62,405 nucleotides of DNA from Sulfurovum sp. UBA7648 (GTDB lineage: Bacteria; Campylobacterota; Campylobacteria; Campylobacterales; Sulfurovaceae), in assembly GCA_002483605.1 (NCBI GenBank), contig DLIG01000019.1:1-62405 (forward strand), in the 5' to 3' direction. The notes under the pieces were generated by a model that was not told the DNA's origin, did not search any database, and was given only the letters and a program-made list of their open reading frames with translations. This document shows, in pieces, positions 40,897-49,476 of the stretch; the stretch's first letter is position 1; each line of letters begins with the position of its first letter. A program made the position numbers and the translations under genes.

Positions 40897-41667
40897 ATGA
40901 TCATAGATACACACTGCCATCTGGATGATAATAGATATGACGAGGATATAGAGGAAGTCATAGCTAGAGCTATCAAGAATGGAGTAGAAAAATTTATAAT
41001 CCCCGGAGCAGATCCAGATACGCTAAAAAAGGCTGTATCTATAAGCGAAAAATTTGATGAGGTCTATTTTGCTGTAGGTATACATCCGTATGATTCTGTC
41101 AATTATGATAGGGCATTATTGGAGAAATATATTATTCATCCAAAGTGTGTAGCAGTCGGTGAGTGCGGGCTCGATTATTATCGTTTGCCCGAAGACAAAG
41201 AAGAGGTAACAGCACAAAAAGCTCTTCAAAAAAAAGTATTTTTAGATCAGATCGACCTAGCCAATGTATATGAAAAACCACTCATAGTACATATAAGAGA
41301 TGCATCACATGATTGCTTGGAAATATTAGAAGCCAAAGCAGGAGAAAAAGGCGGAGTTTTGCACTGCTATAATGCAGACCATGAGCTTTTAAAGCTTTCA
41401 AAGTATAACTTTTATTTTGGTATAGGGGGTGTACTGACATTTCAAAATGCCAGAAAACTTATAGAGGTTTATCCAAAAATACCATTGGATAAATTGCTCA
41501 TAGAGACAGATGCCCCATACCTAACCCCTCATCCTCACAGAGGTGAGCGAAACGAGCCAAGCTATTGTACATTTGTTGCCCAAAAGATGACAATTTTGAG
41601 CGATATTCCAGCAGAAGAGATAGCAGATATAACCACAAGAAACGCAAAAAGAGTTTTTGGAATCTAA
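40897..41667 (+). CDS. tatD: TatD family deoxyribonuclease
   Basis: The product is 256 aa, a metal-dependent hydrolase with a TIM barrel. Metal ligands are in IDTHCHLDD (start), VGECGLDYYR (Glu), VHIRDA (His), LHCYN (His) and IETDAPYLTPHPHRGERNEP (Asp). TatD proteins have 3'-5' DNase and D-aminoacyl-tRNA deacylase-related activities. It begins the conserved tatD-rlpA-hisB-kdsC-lpt run; a lytic transglycosylase gene found between tatD and rlpA in Campylobacter is missing here. Confidence 0.94.
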   Translation: MIIDTHCHLDDNRYDEDIEEVIARAIKNGVEKFIIPGADPDTLKKAVSISEKFDEVYFAVGIHPYDSVNYDRALLEKYIIHPKCVAVGECGLDYYRLPEDKEEVTAQKALQKKVFLDQIDLANVYEKPLIVHIRDASHDCLEILEAKAGEKGGVLHCYNADHELLKLSKYNFYFGIGGVLTFQNARKLIEVYPKIPLDKLLIETDAPYLTPHPHRGERNEPSYCTFVAQKMTILSDIPAEEIADITTRNAKRVFGI

Positions 41668-41815
41668 ATGATATATTTTCAAAATGTTTGGGATAAAGAC
41701 GGAGTCTTGCAGCGATTCGCGGCTTGTAGTGTCACCCTGCAAATATGTTCAAAAGCCAAATTAAAGTCAAATAAAGAGATAATCTAGCTATCAAATCATG
41801 ATAATGGAGTTTGTC

Positions 41816-42613
41816 TTGACAAATAGATTGTTTATTGGAATTTGTATTCTAGCAAGTGCGTTTTGGCTTGCAGGATGTTCTGCTCCTGTAGGGACATACG
41901 GATGGAATAAAAAACAGCCGTTTATTACAAGTCAAGATAGGCATAAAACCACGATGAGAAGTTATAGTGTGTTTGGCAAAACATATAGCCCTACTTACAT
42001 TGAGGCAGGCGAAACGATGAATGGAGTTGCCAGCTGGTATGGCCCTGATTTTCATGGTAAATATACCAGCAGCGGAGAAATGTATAACATGCATGATTTT
42101 ACAGCAGCTCACAAAACTTGGCCAATGGATACTGTTGTAAAAATCACAAATCTTGACAATGGTAAAACTCAGATCGCTCGTATAAACGACAGGGGACCTT
42201 TTAAAGAAGACAGGATAATCGATTGCAGTTATGCGACTGGCAAGGCGTTGGGGCTGGATAAGACAGGCTTGGCCAGAGTAAAAATAGAAGCTATTAGTTT
42301 CAATAGCAGGCCGGACAAACGGATAATAGATGCGAGCGTAAATATAAATATGGCAGATAATGCTCCAAAAAAGATCTTGCTTGATAACTTTGGCATACAA
42401 GTAGGAGCATTTAAGATCGAACAAGGAGCACTAAGAACCAAAGACAAATATGCTTCTTTGGACCCAAAGTATAAATCCGTAGTAAAGAGATTTGATACAG
42501 CTGACGGCAGCGCTTTATATCGTGTGTTTGTGATGGGATTTGCATCAGAAGATGAAGCTAGAAGCTATATGGCCGATCACGGCATAATGAACGCAATAAT
42601 TATTAGAGGATAG
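41816..42613 (+). CDS. rlpA: Septal lytic transglycosylase RlpA (lipoprotein)
   Basis: The product is 265 aa from TTG 41816, 6 nt from TGGAG; the upstream in-frame ATG 41798 has no ribosome binding site. The signal has lipobox LAGC (Cys about 21). The double-psi beta barrel (about 70-160) has NGVASWYGPDFHGKYTSSGE and IARINDRGPF with the catalytic Asp. The C-terminal SPOR domain (about 190-265, FGIQVGAFKIEQGALRT) binds denuded septal peptidoglycan. It trims glycan strands at division sites. It lies 8 bp before hisB. Confidence 0.91.
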   Translation: MTNRLFIGICILASAFWLAGCSAPVGTYGWNKKQPFITSQDRHKTTMRSYSVFGKTYSPTYIEAGETMNGVASWYGPDFHGKYTSSGEMYNMHDFTAAHKTWPMDTVVKITNLDNGKTQIARINDRGPFKEDRIIDCSYATGKALGLDKTGLARVKIEAISFNSRPDKRIIDASVNINMADNAPKKILLDNFGIQVGAFKIEQGALRTKDKYASLDPKYKSVVKRFDTADGSALYRVFVMGFASEDEARSYMADHGIMNAIIIRG

Positions 42614-42621
42614 GAGGAATT

Positions 42622-43194
42622 ATGATCGAGGTAAAAAGAACCACAAAAGAGACTGATATAACAGTCAGATTAAATCTTTATGGCAGCGGAGAAACAAGCA
42701 TATCGACCGGAGTCGGTTTTTTGGATCACATGCTTGATGCATTTGGAAGGCATGCCCATATAGACTTAGAAGTATCTTGCGATGGCGATACTCATATTGA
42801 TGACCATCACAGCGTAGAAGATATAGCCATAGTGCTAGCTAAAGCTCTTCACCAAGCTATATATCCGGTTCAAAATATAGAGAGATACGGTAATGCAACG
42901 GTTGTTATGGATGAGGCAAGCGTAGGATGTGATATCGATATATCAAATCGCGGGTTTTTGGTATTTGAGCTGCCAATAGGCGGCAAAGTCGGTGAATTTG
43001 ATGTGGAGTTGGTAGAAGAATTTTTTAGAGCATTTGCCATGAATTTACCGATCACACTGCATTTGATATATCATAGAGGCAAAAATAAACACCATATCAT
43101 AGAAGCTGCTTTTAAGGCACTGGCCGTGGCATTGCGCAGAGCAGTGGCTATAAATGAAAATGCCGGAATTCCAAGTACGAAAGGTGTGCTATGA
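42622..43194 (+). CDS. hisB: Imidazoleglycerol-phosphate dehydratase
   Basis: The enzyme is 190 aa and catalyses step 6 of histidine synthesis. It is monofunctional, without the phosphatase domain of the E. coli protein. Metal-binding blocks are TGVGFLDHMLDAFGRHA, DDHHSVEDIAIVL and the C-terminal NKHHIIEAAFKALA. AGGAGG precedes ATG. The gene is in the rlpA-hisB-kdsC run and overlaps kdsC by 4 bp (ATGA). The link to envelope genes is positional and conserved in Campylobacterota. Confidence 0.96.
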   Translation: MIEVKRTTKETDITVRLNLYGSGETSISTGVGFLDHMLDAFGRHAHIDLEVSCDGDTHIDDHHSVEDIAIVLAKALHQAIYPVQNIERYGNATVVMDEASVGCDIDISNRGFLVFELPIGGKVGEFDVELVEEFFRAFAMNLPITLHLIYHRGKNKHHIIEAAFKALAVALRRAVAINENAGIPSTKGVL

Positions 43195-43685
43195 GTATTG
43201 AATTATTAGTGCTTGATGTTGACGGAACTATGACCGATGGCAAGATTACATACAGTGCAAGCGGGGATGAGGTAAAATCTTTTAACGTCAAAGATGGACT
43301 AGGGATCGATGGCTGGATAGGATTAGGCAAAGAGGTAGCGATCATTACGGGACGCCGCTCAGCAGTGATAGCAAGAAGAGCAAAAGAGCTTCGGATCAAA
43401 TATTTTTTTGAAGGCGTTAAAAATAAAAATGAAGTATTATCTTCTTTGATGGCTGACTTGTCGCTTGTTCAAAGCCAAGTAGCTGCGATCGGAGATGATT
43501 TTAATGATCTAAGCATGATAGAAGCAGCCGGTCTTTCGTTTGCTCCATCGGATGCAAACGAATATATACTAGAGACGGTTGACGTCAAACTCAACACCAA
43601 AGGAGGCGATGGGGCTGTCAGAGAAATGATAGAGCATATTGTCAAAGAAGAAGGACTTTGGGAGAAATTCGTAACACAATGGTAA
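43191..43685 (+). CDS. kdsC: 3-deoxy-D-manno-octulosonate 8-phosphate phosphatase
   Basis: The enzyme is 164 aa, a HAD-family phosphatase that makes Kdo for the lipopolysaccharide inner core. The nucleophile Asp9 and the acid Asp11 are in LDVDGTMTDG; IITGRRS provides motif II and GDDFNDLSMI provides motif IV. The length is typical of the capless C0-type tetrameric HAD. It overlaps hisB by 4 bp upstream and lptC by 7 bp downstream. Confidence 0.95.
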   Translation: MSIELLVLDVDGTMTDGKITYSASGDEVKSFNVKDGLGIDGWIGLGKEVAIITGRRSAVIARRAKELRIKYFFEGVKNKNEVLSSLMADLSLVQSQVAAIGDDFNDLSMIEAAGLSFAPSDANEYILETVDVKLNTKGGDGAVREMIEHIVKEEGLWEKFVTQW

Positions 43686-44194
43686 TAAAGATAGAATGGA
43701 TAGTAGCGCTGGCAATATTGGCTACTATCGGATTATCATTTAATTTGAAATTTCAAGACACAGCGGCAATATCAAAAGAAAACGGCAAAGAGTTGGAATT
43801 TGATAATATGGTTTTAACCGAAGTTAATAGCACAGCTGTTGTGAGTCAAGCATTTGCCAAGTCGGGAAAGAAAGAGAACGGTATATTGACATTGGAGCAT
43901 ATTACTTATAAAAAATTAGGTGAAAACGAAATTGTTGCGAATAAAGGCATATACACCGATGATAATATAATCTTAAAAGGCGATGTAAAGATAATCCAAA
44001 AGGGAGGTTTTGTGTATACTACACAAGAAGCCCTCTACAACCCAAAAAGTAAAATATTTACATCACCGACACCGTTTGTAGCTACTATGGGAGAGAATAA
44101 ATTTAGCGGCGCAAAATTGGATTATAATATGCAAAAAGAAGAAGCAAAAAGCCAAAAGATCCATGCCGTTATATTTAGTGAAGAGAAAAAATAG
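43679..44194 (+). CDS. lptC: Lipopolysaccharide transport protein LptC
   Basis: The product is 171 aa from ATG 43679, inside the end of kdsC. One N-terminal membrane helix (about 5-22) is followed by a periplasmic beta-jelly-roll domain (LTLEHITYKKLGENEIVANKG, GFVYTTQEALYNPKSKIF). LptC receives LPS from LptBFG and passes it to LptA. Sequence conservation is low, so the call rests on topology and on the position directly after kdsC and before lptA, an order shared with E. coli and Campylobacter. Confidence 0.88.
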   Translation: MVIKIEWIVALAILATIGLSFNLKFQDTAAISKENGKELEFDNMVLTEVNSTAVVSQAFAKSGKKENGILTLEHITYKKLGENEIVANKGIYTDDNIILKGDVKIIQKGGFVYTTQEALYNPKSKIFTSPTPFVATMGENKFSGAKLDYNMQKEEAKSQKIHAVIFSEEKK

Positions 44195-44296
44195 GCCGCT
44201 GTTCTTATTTCCAAATGTTGACATGCAGAACATATAGATTCTATATATAGATATGGTATGATATAATATCAAAATTTTTTTTAAGGGTTAAGCATA

Positions 44297-44779
44297 ATGC
44301 GTTTAGTAGTCAGGTTTTTACTGTTGTCAATTATTGCTACTTTGCTTTTTGCCCAAAAAATAGAAGTTACAGCCGATGCGGTTGAAGCAAGCGGAACAAA
44401 AAAAGAGGTTAAATTTAGCGGAAATGTACATATTTGGCAAGATGGACATAACTGGATGAAAGCAAATGAAGCCATTGTATTTTTTGATGATAATAATCAA
44501 ACAAGATTGTACGAAGCTAAAGGCAATGCAACATTTGAGATACAAAATCCAAAAGCACATTACAAAGGCAGTGCACAAGTGTTTAAGCACTGGCCAAAAG
44601 AATCAAAATATCTAATGCAGGGCAATGCCTCGGTTGATGATATTGCCAACAAAAGACATTTGGCAGGCGATATTATAAGTGTAGATATGAAAAGCGGCAA
44701 TGCAAGCGTAAAAAGCCAAAGCCAAAAACCGGTCAAATTTATTTTTCAATTAGATCAAAAATCAGGGAAAACAAAGTGA
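44297..44779 (+). CDS. lptA: Lipopolysaccharide transport periplasmic protein LptA
   Basis: The product is 160 aa with a signal peptide (MRLVVRFLLLSIIATLLFA). The OstA-like beta-jelly roll starts IEVTADAVEASGTKKEVKFSG and contains GNVHIWQDGHNWMKANEAIV and GNASVDD. It forms the periplasmic bridge that carries LPS to the outer membrane. AAGGG lies 8 nt upstream. The 102-bp gap after lptC has its own promoter-like AT-rich stretch (GGTATGATATAATATC at about 44253-44268). Confidence 0.9.
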   Translation: MRLVVRFLLLSIIATLLFAQKIEVTADAVEASGTKKEVKFSGNVHIWQDGHNWMKANEAIVFFDDNNQTRLYEAKGNATFEIQNPKAHYKGSAQVFKHWPKESKYLMQGNASVDDIANKRHLAGDIISVDMKSGNASVKSQSQKPVKFIFQLDQKSGKTK

Positions 44780-45384
44780 GCATACCAAAAATAACTCATG
44801 CAGAGTTTATAAAATCAGCACAAGGTATATCTGATAGTTTGCCTGAAGATCGCAGCGAAGTTGTATTTTTGGGGCGTTCGAACGTGGGCAAAAGTTCAAC
44901 CATTAATACACTTGTCAATAGAAAAAGTCTGGCAAAAAGTTCTTCAACCCCAGGCAAAACACAACTGATAAATTTTTTTAATATAACATATAAAGACGAA
45001 GTGCAAGAGTATCCTTTGCGTTTAGTCGACCTTCCAGGGTTTGGATATGCAAAGGTATCAAAGACTTTGAAAAGTGCATGGCAGCGTAATCTATTGGAAT
45101 TTATTCAGCATCGCGTATCTATTCGGCTTTTTGTGCATTTGAGGGATGCTAGACATCCTAGAGCTGAAATAGATGAAGATGTTTATATGAATTTACAAAA
45201 GATTGTACGTCCGGACCAGGCATTAGTTACTGTATTTACCAAATTGGACAAATTAAATCAAAAAGAGAGAGCAGCGCTCAAAAAAGAGTTTCCAAACGCT
45301 ATCATGTTTAGCAATTTAAAATCACATACTATTGATCCGCTGCACAAGAAAATTCTTTATACTATTTTTGGGATAGAAGCGTGA
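44776..45384 (+). CDS. engB: Ribosome biogenesis GTPase EngB/YsxC
   Basis: The product is 202 aa from GTG 44776, overlapping the lptA stop by 4 bp. It is a TRAFAC GTPase of 50S ribosome assembly: G1 GRSNVGKSS at about 35-43, G2 SSTPGKTQ, G3 DLPGFGYA, G4 TKLDK and G5 FSNLKS. The length is the family norm. Translational coupling with lptA and with the next gene (4-bp overlap) indicates one operon. Confidence 0.96.
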   Translation: MSIPKITHAEFIKSAQGISDSLPEDRSEVVFLGRSNVGKSSTINTLVNRKSLAKSSSTPGKTQLINFFNITYKDEVQEYPLRLVDLPGFGYAKVSKTLKSAWQRNLLEFIQHRVSIRLFVHLRDARHPRAEIDEDVYMNLQKIVRPDQALVTVFTKLDKLNQKERAALKKEFPNAIMFSNLKSHTIDPLHKKILYTIFGIEA

Positions 45385-45860
45385 TCACATTACAAAAAGC
45401 AACACTAAGTGATATTGCAGCAATGCAGGATCTGGTCAAGGATGATGTTAAATCAGGCGTTATTTTGGCTAGAAGCGAAGATGAAGTAGCAACAAATATC
45501 AGATCTTACGTATTAGCAAAACATGACGGCATGCTTGTCGGATATACGGCGCTTCATATACATTCCAAAAGATTGGCAGAGATCAGAAGCCTAATCGTTC
45601 ATCCAAACTATAGAGCTCAAGGTGTTGGCGCTAAAATGGTCTCTTTTTGCCTTGATGAAGCTAGGGCCATAGGGATAGAGCAAGATGTGCTAGCACTTAC
45701 TTATGTACCGCAATTTTTTGAGCACTTAGGATTTAAAGAGATAAAAAAAGAAAATATTCCTGAACATAAAATTTGGGCGGATTGCATTAAGTGTATTCAT
45801 TTTCCTGTTTGTAATGAAGTGGCGCTAATATATTCACTGATAAACAATAAGGCAGTTTAA
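45381..45860 (+). CDS. GNAT acetyltransferase, ArgA-like
   Basis: The product is 159 aa from GTG 45381. The GNAT core has the acetyl-CoA loop IVHPNYRAQGVGAKMVSF at about 70-87 and YVPQFFEHLGFKEI. The end has CIKCIHFPVCNEVAL, a Cys-rich tail seen in short N-acetylglutamate synthases (ArgA type) that lack the kinase-like domain. It probably acetylates glutamate in arginine synthesis, but other small-molecule substrates are possible. It overlaps engB by 4 bp and abuts the next gene. Confidence 0.82.
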   Translation: MITLQKATLSDIAAMQDLVKDDVKSGVILARSEDEVATNIRSYVLAKHDGMLVGYTALHIHSKRLAEIRSLIVHPNYRAQGVGAKMVSFCLDEARAIGIEQDVLALTYVPQFFEHLGFKEIKKENIPEHKIWADCIKCIHFPVCNEVALIYSLINNKAV

Positions 45861-46352
45861 ATGGTGCATAGCAGCTATTATCAGAAAGCCAAATATCATA
45901 TAAGTTATCGTTGGCGCTTGTTTTTGACAATTTTTGCGATTTTATATCCTATGCTTGTCTCAGTACACAGTTTTTTGCCATTTTTTTTCGGGGTTGCCGG
46001 GTATGTTTTTATGACCGGCATTAGAGCTCAAAATATTCCATTGATCATTATTTCCGGTTTTTATCTTTTAAATTTAGAAATTAATCTGTCAATGCCTCTT
46101 TTTGGCAGTATTATAGCGATATTGCTTTTCTATCTTTTTGTTTTTCCAAAGATCAAAGGATGGCTGCATAACAAATCATTTATACCAGTGCTTAGTGTAA
46201 TATTTATATACTTGACCTATTATGTCGTGCTTTTGATCGATGATTTAATATTTTTAACTTCAAATCATGATATTAATTTCACTTGGATCCTCTTTTTTTC
46301 ATTTGTAATAGATATTTTATTGATGGTGTTTTATGACTATAACGAGAAATAA
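45861..46352 (+). CDS. MreD-like membrane protein before mrdA
   Basis: The product is 163 aa with about five hydrophobic helices and little else. It starts directly after the acetyltransferase stop and overlaps mrdA by 20 bp. In this position many bacteria have mreD, encoding a small multi-pass protein of the elongasome, and the sequence is compatible with that. The family is too divergent to be named from motifs, so MreD is a context-based call. Confidence 0.65.
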   Translation: MVHSSYYQKAKYHISYRWRLFLTIFAILYPMLVSVHSFLPFFFGVAGYVFMTGIRAQNIPLIIISGFYLLNLEINLSMPLFGSIIAILLFYLFVFPKIKGWLHNKSFIPVLSVIFIYLTYYVVLLIDDLIFLTSNHDINFTWILFFSFVIDILLMVFYDYNEK

Positions 46353-48210
46353 GATAGTATTATGGCTTTTTGCCATTATTTGGACCATACTGTTTGCCAG
46401 ACTCTATTATTTGAGTATCAAATCAAACTACTATTATGAAGAGCTGGCTAGAGCAAATACCGAAAAGGCATATTATATCAAACCTGCAAGAGGTGAGATA
46501 ATGGATGCCAATGGCAAATTGTTGGCCATGAATCAAATAGGATTTTCCGTATCGATCGCACCTCATTTGGATATGGAAGGCAAAGAGTTTAAAAGTGTTG
46601 TCAATCAATTGATAAGAACTTTTCCTGATCTTGATAGGGAAATGATTTTCAAAGTATATAAAAAAGAGAATTCGCACTACAATCATAATTTTATAAAAGT
46701 AGTAAATTTTATCCAATATGACAAGATGATAAGCGCATATCCTAGACTCAGCCTCAATGAAAACCTTTTAGTGGAAACAGAAAATAAAAGATTTTATCCA
46801 TATAGCAATTATGCTTCACATGTGATAGGTTATATCGGTAAAACAAATGATAAAGAAAACAAAAAAGATAAAATAGCACAAATAATCGGCAAAATAGGCA
46901 AAAGCGGCATTGAAAGTTATTATAATGCCTTTTTGCAAGGCGAGCCTGGATCGATCGTCAGCAAAGTGACTGCTACGAATGAAGAGATTGAGATATTAAG
47001 ACGAATACATCCTAAAGAAAATCAAAACATAGTGCTCAACCTTGATGTTGAGTTGCAAAAAATGATACATGAACGTTTTGGCAAAGATGCAGGAGCCGCG
47101 GTGGTTATGAAGCCGACAGGTGAAATTTTAGCAGCGGTCAGTACGCCTAGTTATGATCCAAATCTATTTGTAAGCGGCATAAGCCAAAAGGACTGGAGCT
47201 TACTGCAAAATAATTTCGATCATCCGTTTACCAATAAATTCTTATATGGTACATATCCTCCGGGATCTACTATCAAAATGGGCATGGCATTGGCTATGAA
47301 TGAAGCAGTGCCGGGAATTTTAGATACATTAGAGCATTGCCCTGGTGCAATTAAAGTAGGTAAAAGGGGCCAGGTCTTTAGAGACTGGAAAAGTAGCGGA
47401 CACGGCATAGTGGATCTAAGAAAAGCTATCAAAGAAAGTGTGGATGTCTATTTTTATAAAAAAAGTTTAGTTACAGGCGTGGATAAGATCGCTCCTGCAT
47501 TGAAAAAAACAGGCCTTGGCTGCTCATCAGGAGTTGATATGCATGGTGAGTCTGTCGGAATTATTCCTGATACCCAATGGAAGAAAAAGAGATTTAATCA
47601 GCCATGGTATCCTGGAGAAACTGTCAATACTTCGATCGGACAAGGATATATGCTTGTGACTCCATTGCAAGTGGCTAGATATACATCACTTATAGCTACT
47701 TCTAGTTTGCCAACCCCTCTTTTTGCCAAAAAACTCGGTAATAAGAGCATCAAACCCGAACAACAATACATACAATACAATCCAAAGTATCTTAGCCAAA
47801 TTCGTGCCGGAATGTATGATGTGTGCAACTCCCCGGGCGGAACCGCGGTGACAGTTTTTGGCAATAGTGTACCGGTAGCCGTAGCGGGCAAAACGGGTAC
47901 ATCGCAAGTTGTTGGAATATCAAGAAGTGAAAAAGTACGTATGAAAGAAGAAGAGATGGAGTATTATCATCGTTCACATGCTTGGATAACTACATATGCT
48001 CCTTATGAAAAACCAGAAGTAATAGTAACTGTTCTTGTAGAGCATGGGGGACATGGCGGATCAGCCGCAGGTCCGATTGCTGCTGATATTTATCGTTGGC
48101 TTTATGCTCATGGGTATTTTGCGAAATCAGTCGGTGTTGCTATGGGTGCGCCGGCTAAATCGATTAGTCAAAAAAATTCCGTTATCAATACTAATCCAAG
48201 CGCAAATTAG
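46333..48210 (+). CDS. mrdA: Penicillin-binding protein 2 (peptidoglycan transpeptidase)
   Basis: The product is 625 aa. An N-terminal membrane anchor (about 8-24) precedes the dimerisation domain. The transpeptidase domain (about 240-610) has the acylated Ser in PPGSTIKMGMAL (SxxK), SVD as the second box and AGKTGTSQ as the KTG box. It crosslinks side-wall peptidoglycan during rod elongation and is a beta-lactam target. It is last in the kdsC-lpt-engB-mrdA run and overlaps ybeY tail to tail by 4 bp. Confidence 0.96.
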   Translation: MTITRNKIVLWLFAIIWTILFARLYYLSIKSNYYYEELARANTEKAYYIKPARGEIMDANGKLLAMNQIGFSVSIAPHLDMEGKEFKSVVNQLIRTFPDLDREMIFKVYKKENSHYNHNFIKVVNFIQYDKMISAYPRLSLNENLLVETENKRFYPYSNYASHVIGYIGKTNDKENKKDKIAQIIGKIGKSGIESYYNAFLQGEPGSIVSKVTATNEEIEILRRIHPKENQNIVLNLDVELQKMIHERFGKDAGAAVVMKPTGEILAAVSTPSYDPNLFVSGISQKDWSLLQNNFDHPFTNKFLYGTYPPGSTIKMGMALAMNEAVPGILDTLEHCPGAIKVGKRGQVFRDWKSSGHGIVDLRKAIKESVDVYFYKKSLVTGVDKIAPALKKTGLGCSSGVDMHGESVGIIPDTQWKKKRFNQPWYPGETVNTSIGQGYMLVTPLQVARYTSLIATSSLPTPLFAKKLGNKSIKPEQQYIQYNPKYLSQIRAGMYDVCNSPGGTAVTVFGNSVPVAVAGKTGTSQVVGISRSEKVRMKEEEMEYYHRSHAWITTYAPYEKPEVIVTVLVEHGGHGGSAAGPIAADIYRWLYAHGYFAKSVGVAMGAPAKSISQKNSVINTNPSAN

Positions 48211-48635
48211 ACTTGATCTTCATTTCTGACGATCAAGCTTTTTGGCAGCTTGAAGTATTCTATCCAGCGGCTTTCTTGTTCTCTCATCTCGCCGTTATCA
48301 ACCTCATGGTCATAGCCTTGCAAGTGAAGCAAGCCGTGTATGAGCAGCAAGGATACTTCTTCGTCCAAAGTATGCCCTAGCTCATCTGCAACTTTTTTTG
48401 CATACTCCAAGGATATAACCACAGAGCCTGCCGGCTCATGCTGTGTTACTGCTTCAAGCGGGAAGCTGAGAACATCAGTTGGGGTATCTTTTTGTCTATA
48501 TTCTTTATTGAGTTCTTGAATGGTTTTGTTATCGGTAAAAATCAATTCTATATCTTTATCGGATAATTTATCCGAGATCATCTCTAGTCTTGAAGTGTTG
48601 ATTTGCATGTCGGTTTGATTTTCTATCTCTATCAT
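48207..48635 (-). CDS. ybeY: Endoribonuclease YbeY
   Basis: The product is 142 aa, a zinc-dependent ribonuclease involved in 16S rRNA 3' end maturation and ribosome quality control. The zinc motif is HGLLHLQGYDH (His-x3-His-x5-His) near residue 104, with LNKEYRQKDTPTDVLSFP upstream, both family hallmarks. The length is normal. It is convergent with mrdA and divergent from queC. Confidence 0.96.
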   Translation of the reverse strand: MIEIENQTDMQINTSRLEMISDKLSDKDIELIFTDNKTIQELNKEYRQKDTPTDVLSFPLEAVTQHEPAGSVVISLEYAKKVADELGHTLDEEVSLLLIHGLLHLQGYDHEVDNGEMREQESRWIEYFKLPKSLIVRNEDQV

Positions 48636-48696
48636 AAATACTATTTTACCTAAAATATTGGTAAAATACTATAAAAGTATCAAGGGGGCATTGAAT

Positions 48697-49368
48697 TTGA
48701 GCCGATTAGCCGTTTGTGTGATTTCCGGTGGTATGGATAGTGCACTTAGTGCCAAAATAGCCCAAAATGAAGGGTATGAAGTCATAGGTGTGCATTTTAA
48801 TTATCTGCAACGAACAGAGCAAAGAGAACTTCAAGCATTTAGAGACGTTACGAATGCACTAGGTATCAAGCATAATTATGAAATAGACTTGCCTTTTTTT
48901 GCCGATATAGGTGCTTCGGCTTTGACAGACAGCAGTATCGATGTACCCACAGGCGGCATACACTCAGGAGTACCTATCACTTATGTGCCTTTTAGAAACG
49001 GGATATTTTTATCCATTGCAGCATCAATTGCAGAAAAAGAAGGTGCAGAGGCTATATATATAGGTGTGGTCGAAGAAGACAGCAGCGGATATCCAGATTG
49101 CACGGAAGAGTACATCACCCAGATGGAGCGCGCAATCAACCTTGGCACAAAAAAAGAGACCAATATATCTATCCGCATGCCGCTAGTTCATTTGTCAAAA
49201 AAAGATATAGTCTTAAAAGCCTTAGAACTTGGCGTGCCTTTGGAATATACTTGGAGTTGTTATAAAAACAGCGAAGTAGCATGCGGTGTTTGTGATAGCT
49301 GCCGCTTGCGCCTAAGAGGGTTTGAGAGAGCAGGGGTTAAAGATCCGATTAAGTATAAAGAAGTCTAA
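48697..49368 (+). CDS. queC: 7-cyano-7-deazaguanine synthase
   Basis: The product is 223 aa from TTG 48697, 9 nt after AAGGGG; TTG 48691 is another option. It converts 7-carboxy-7-deazaguanine to preQ0 in queuosine synthesis. The ATP pyrophosphatase loop is VISGGMDSALSA. The zinc site uses SCYKNSEVACGVCDSCRLR (four Cys) near the C-terminus. YIGVVEEDSSGYPDCTEEY is also typical. In some bacteria QueC relatives make other 7-deazaguanine derivatives used in DNA, but no dpd genes are present here. Confidence 0.95.
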   Translation: MSRLAVCVISGGMDSALSAKIAQNEGYEVIGVHFNYLQRTEQRELQAFRDVTNALGIKHNYEIDLPFFADIGASALTDSSIDVPTGGIHSGVPITYVPFRNGIFLSIAASIAEKEGAEAIYIGVVEEDSSGYPDCTEEYITQMERAINLGTKKETNISIRMPLVHLSKKDIVLKALELGVPLEYTWSCYKNSEVACGVCDSCRLRLRGFERAGVKDPIKYKEV

Positions 49369-49410
49369 AATCTAGAAGATAAGAGATAAATACTGCAAAT
49401 TTTTTATTAA

Positions 49411-49424
49411 GACATAAAGCTGTC
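49411..49424. promoter_or_regulatory. Inverted repeat GACA-N6-TGTC, site 1
   Basis: GACATAAAGCTGTC lies 52 bp upstream of the gene at 49477. The same motif with an AGACATAAA core occurs at 56618-56631 and 61498-61511, each in front of another transcription unit. It is a candidate operator for the WYL-domain regulator encoded at the window end. Confidence 0.55.
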
Positions 49425-49476
49425 CAGTTTTTTTGAGATAATTTTGTATCAATAATAAAAAACAAAAGATACATAA

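Noticed and set aside
41668..41787. 39-codon ORF after tatD
   Set aside because: It starts right after the tatD stop but has no convincing Shine-Dalgarno, and the product has no recognisable features.
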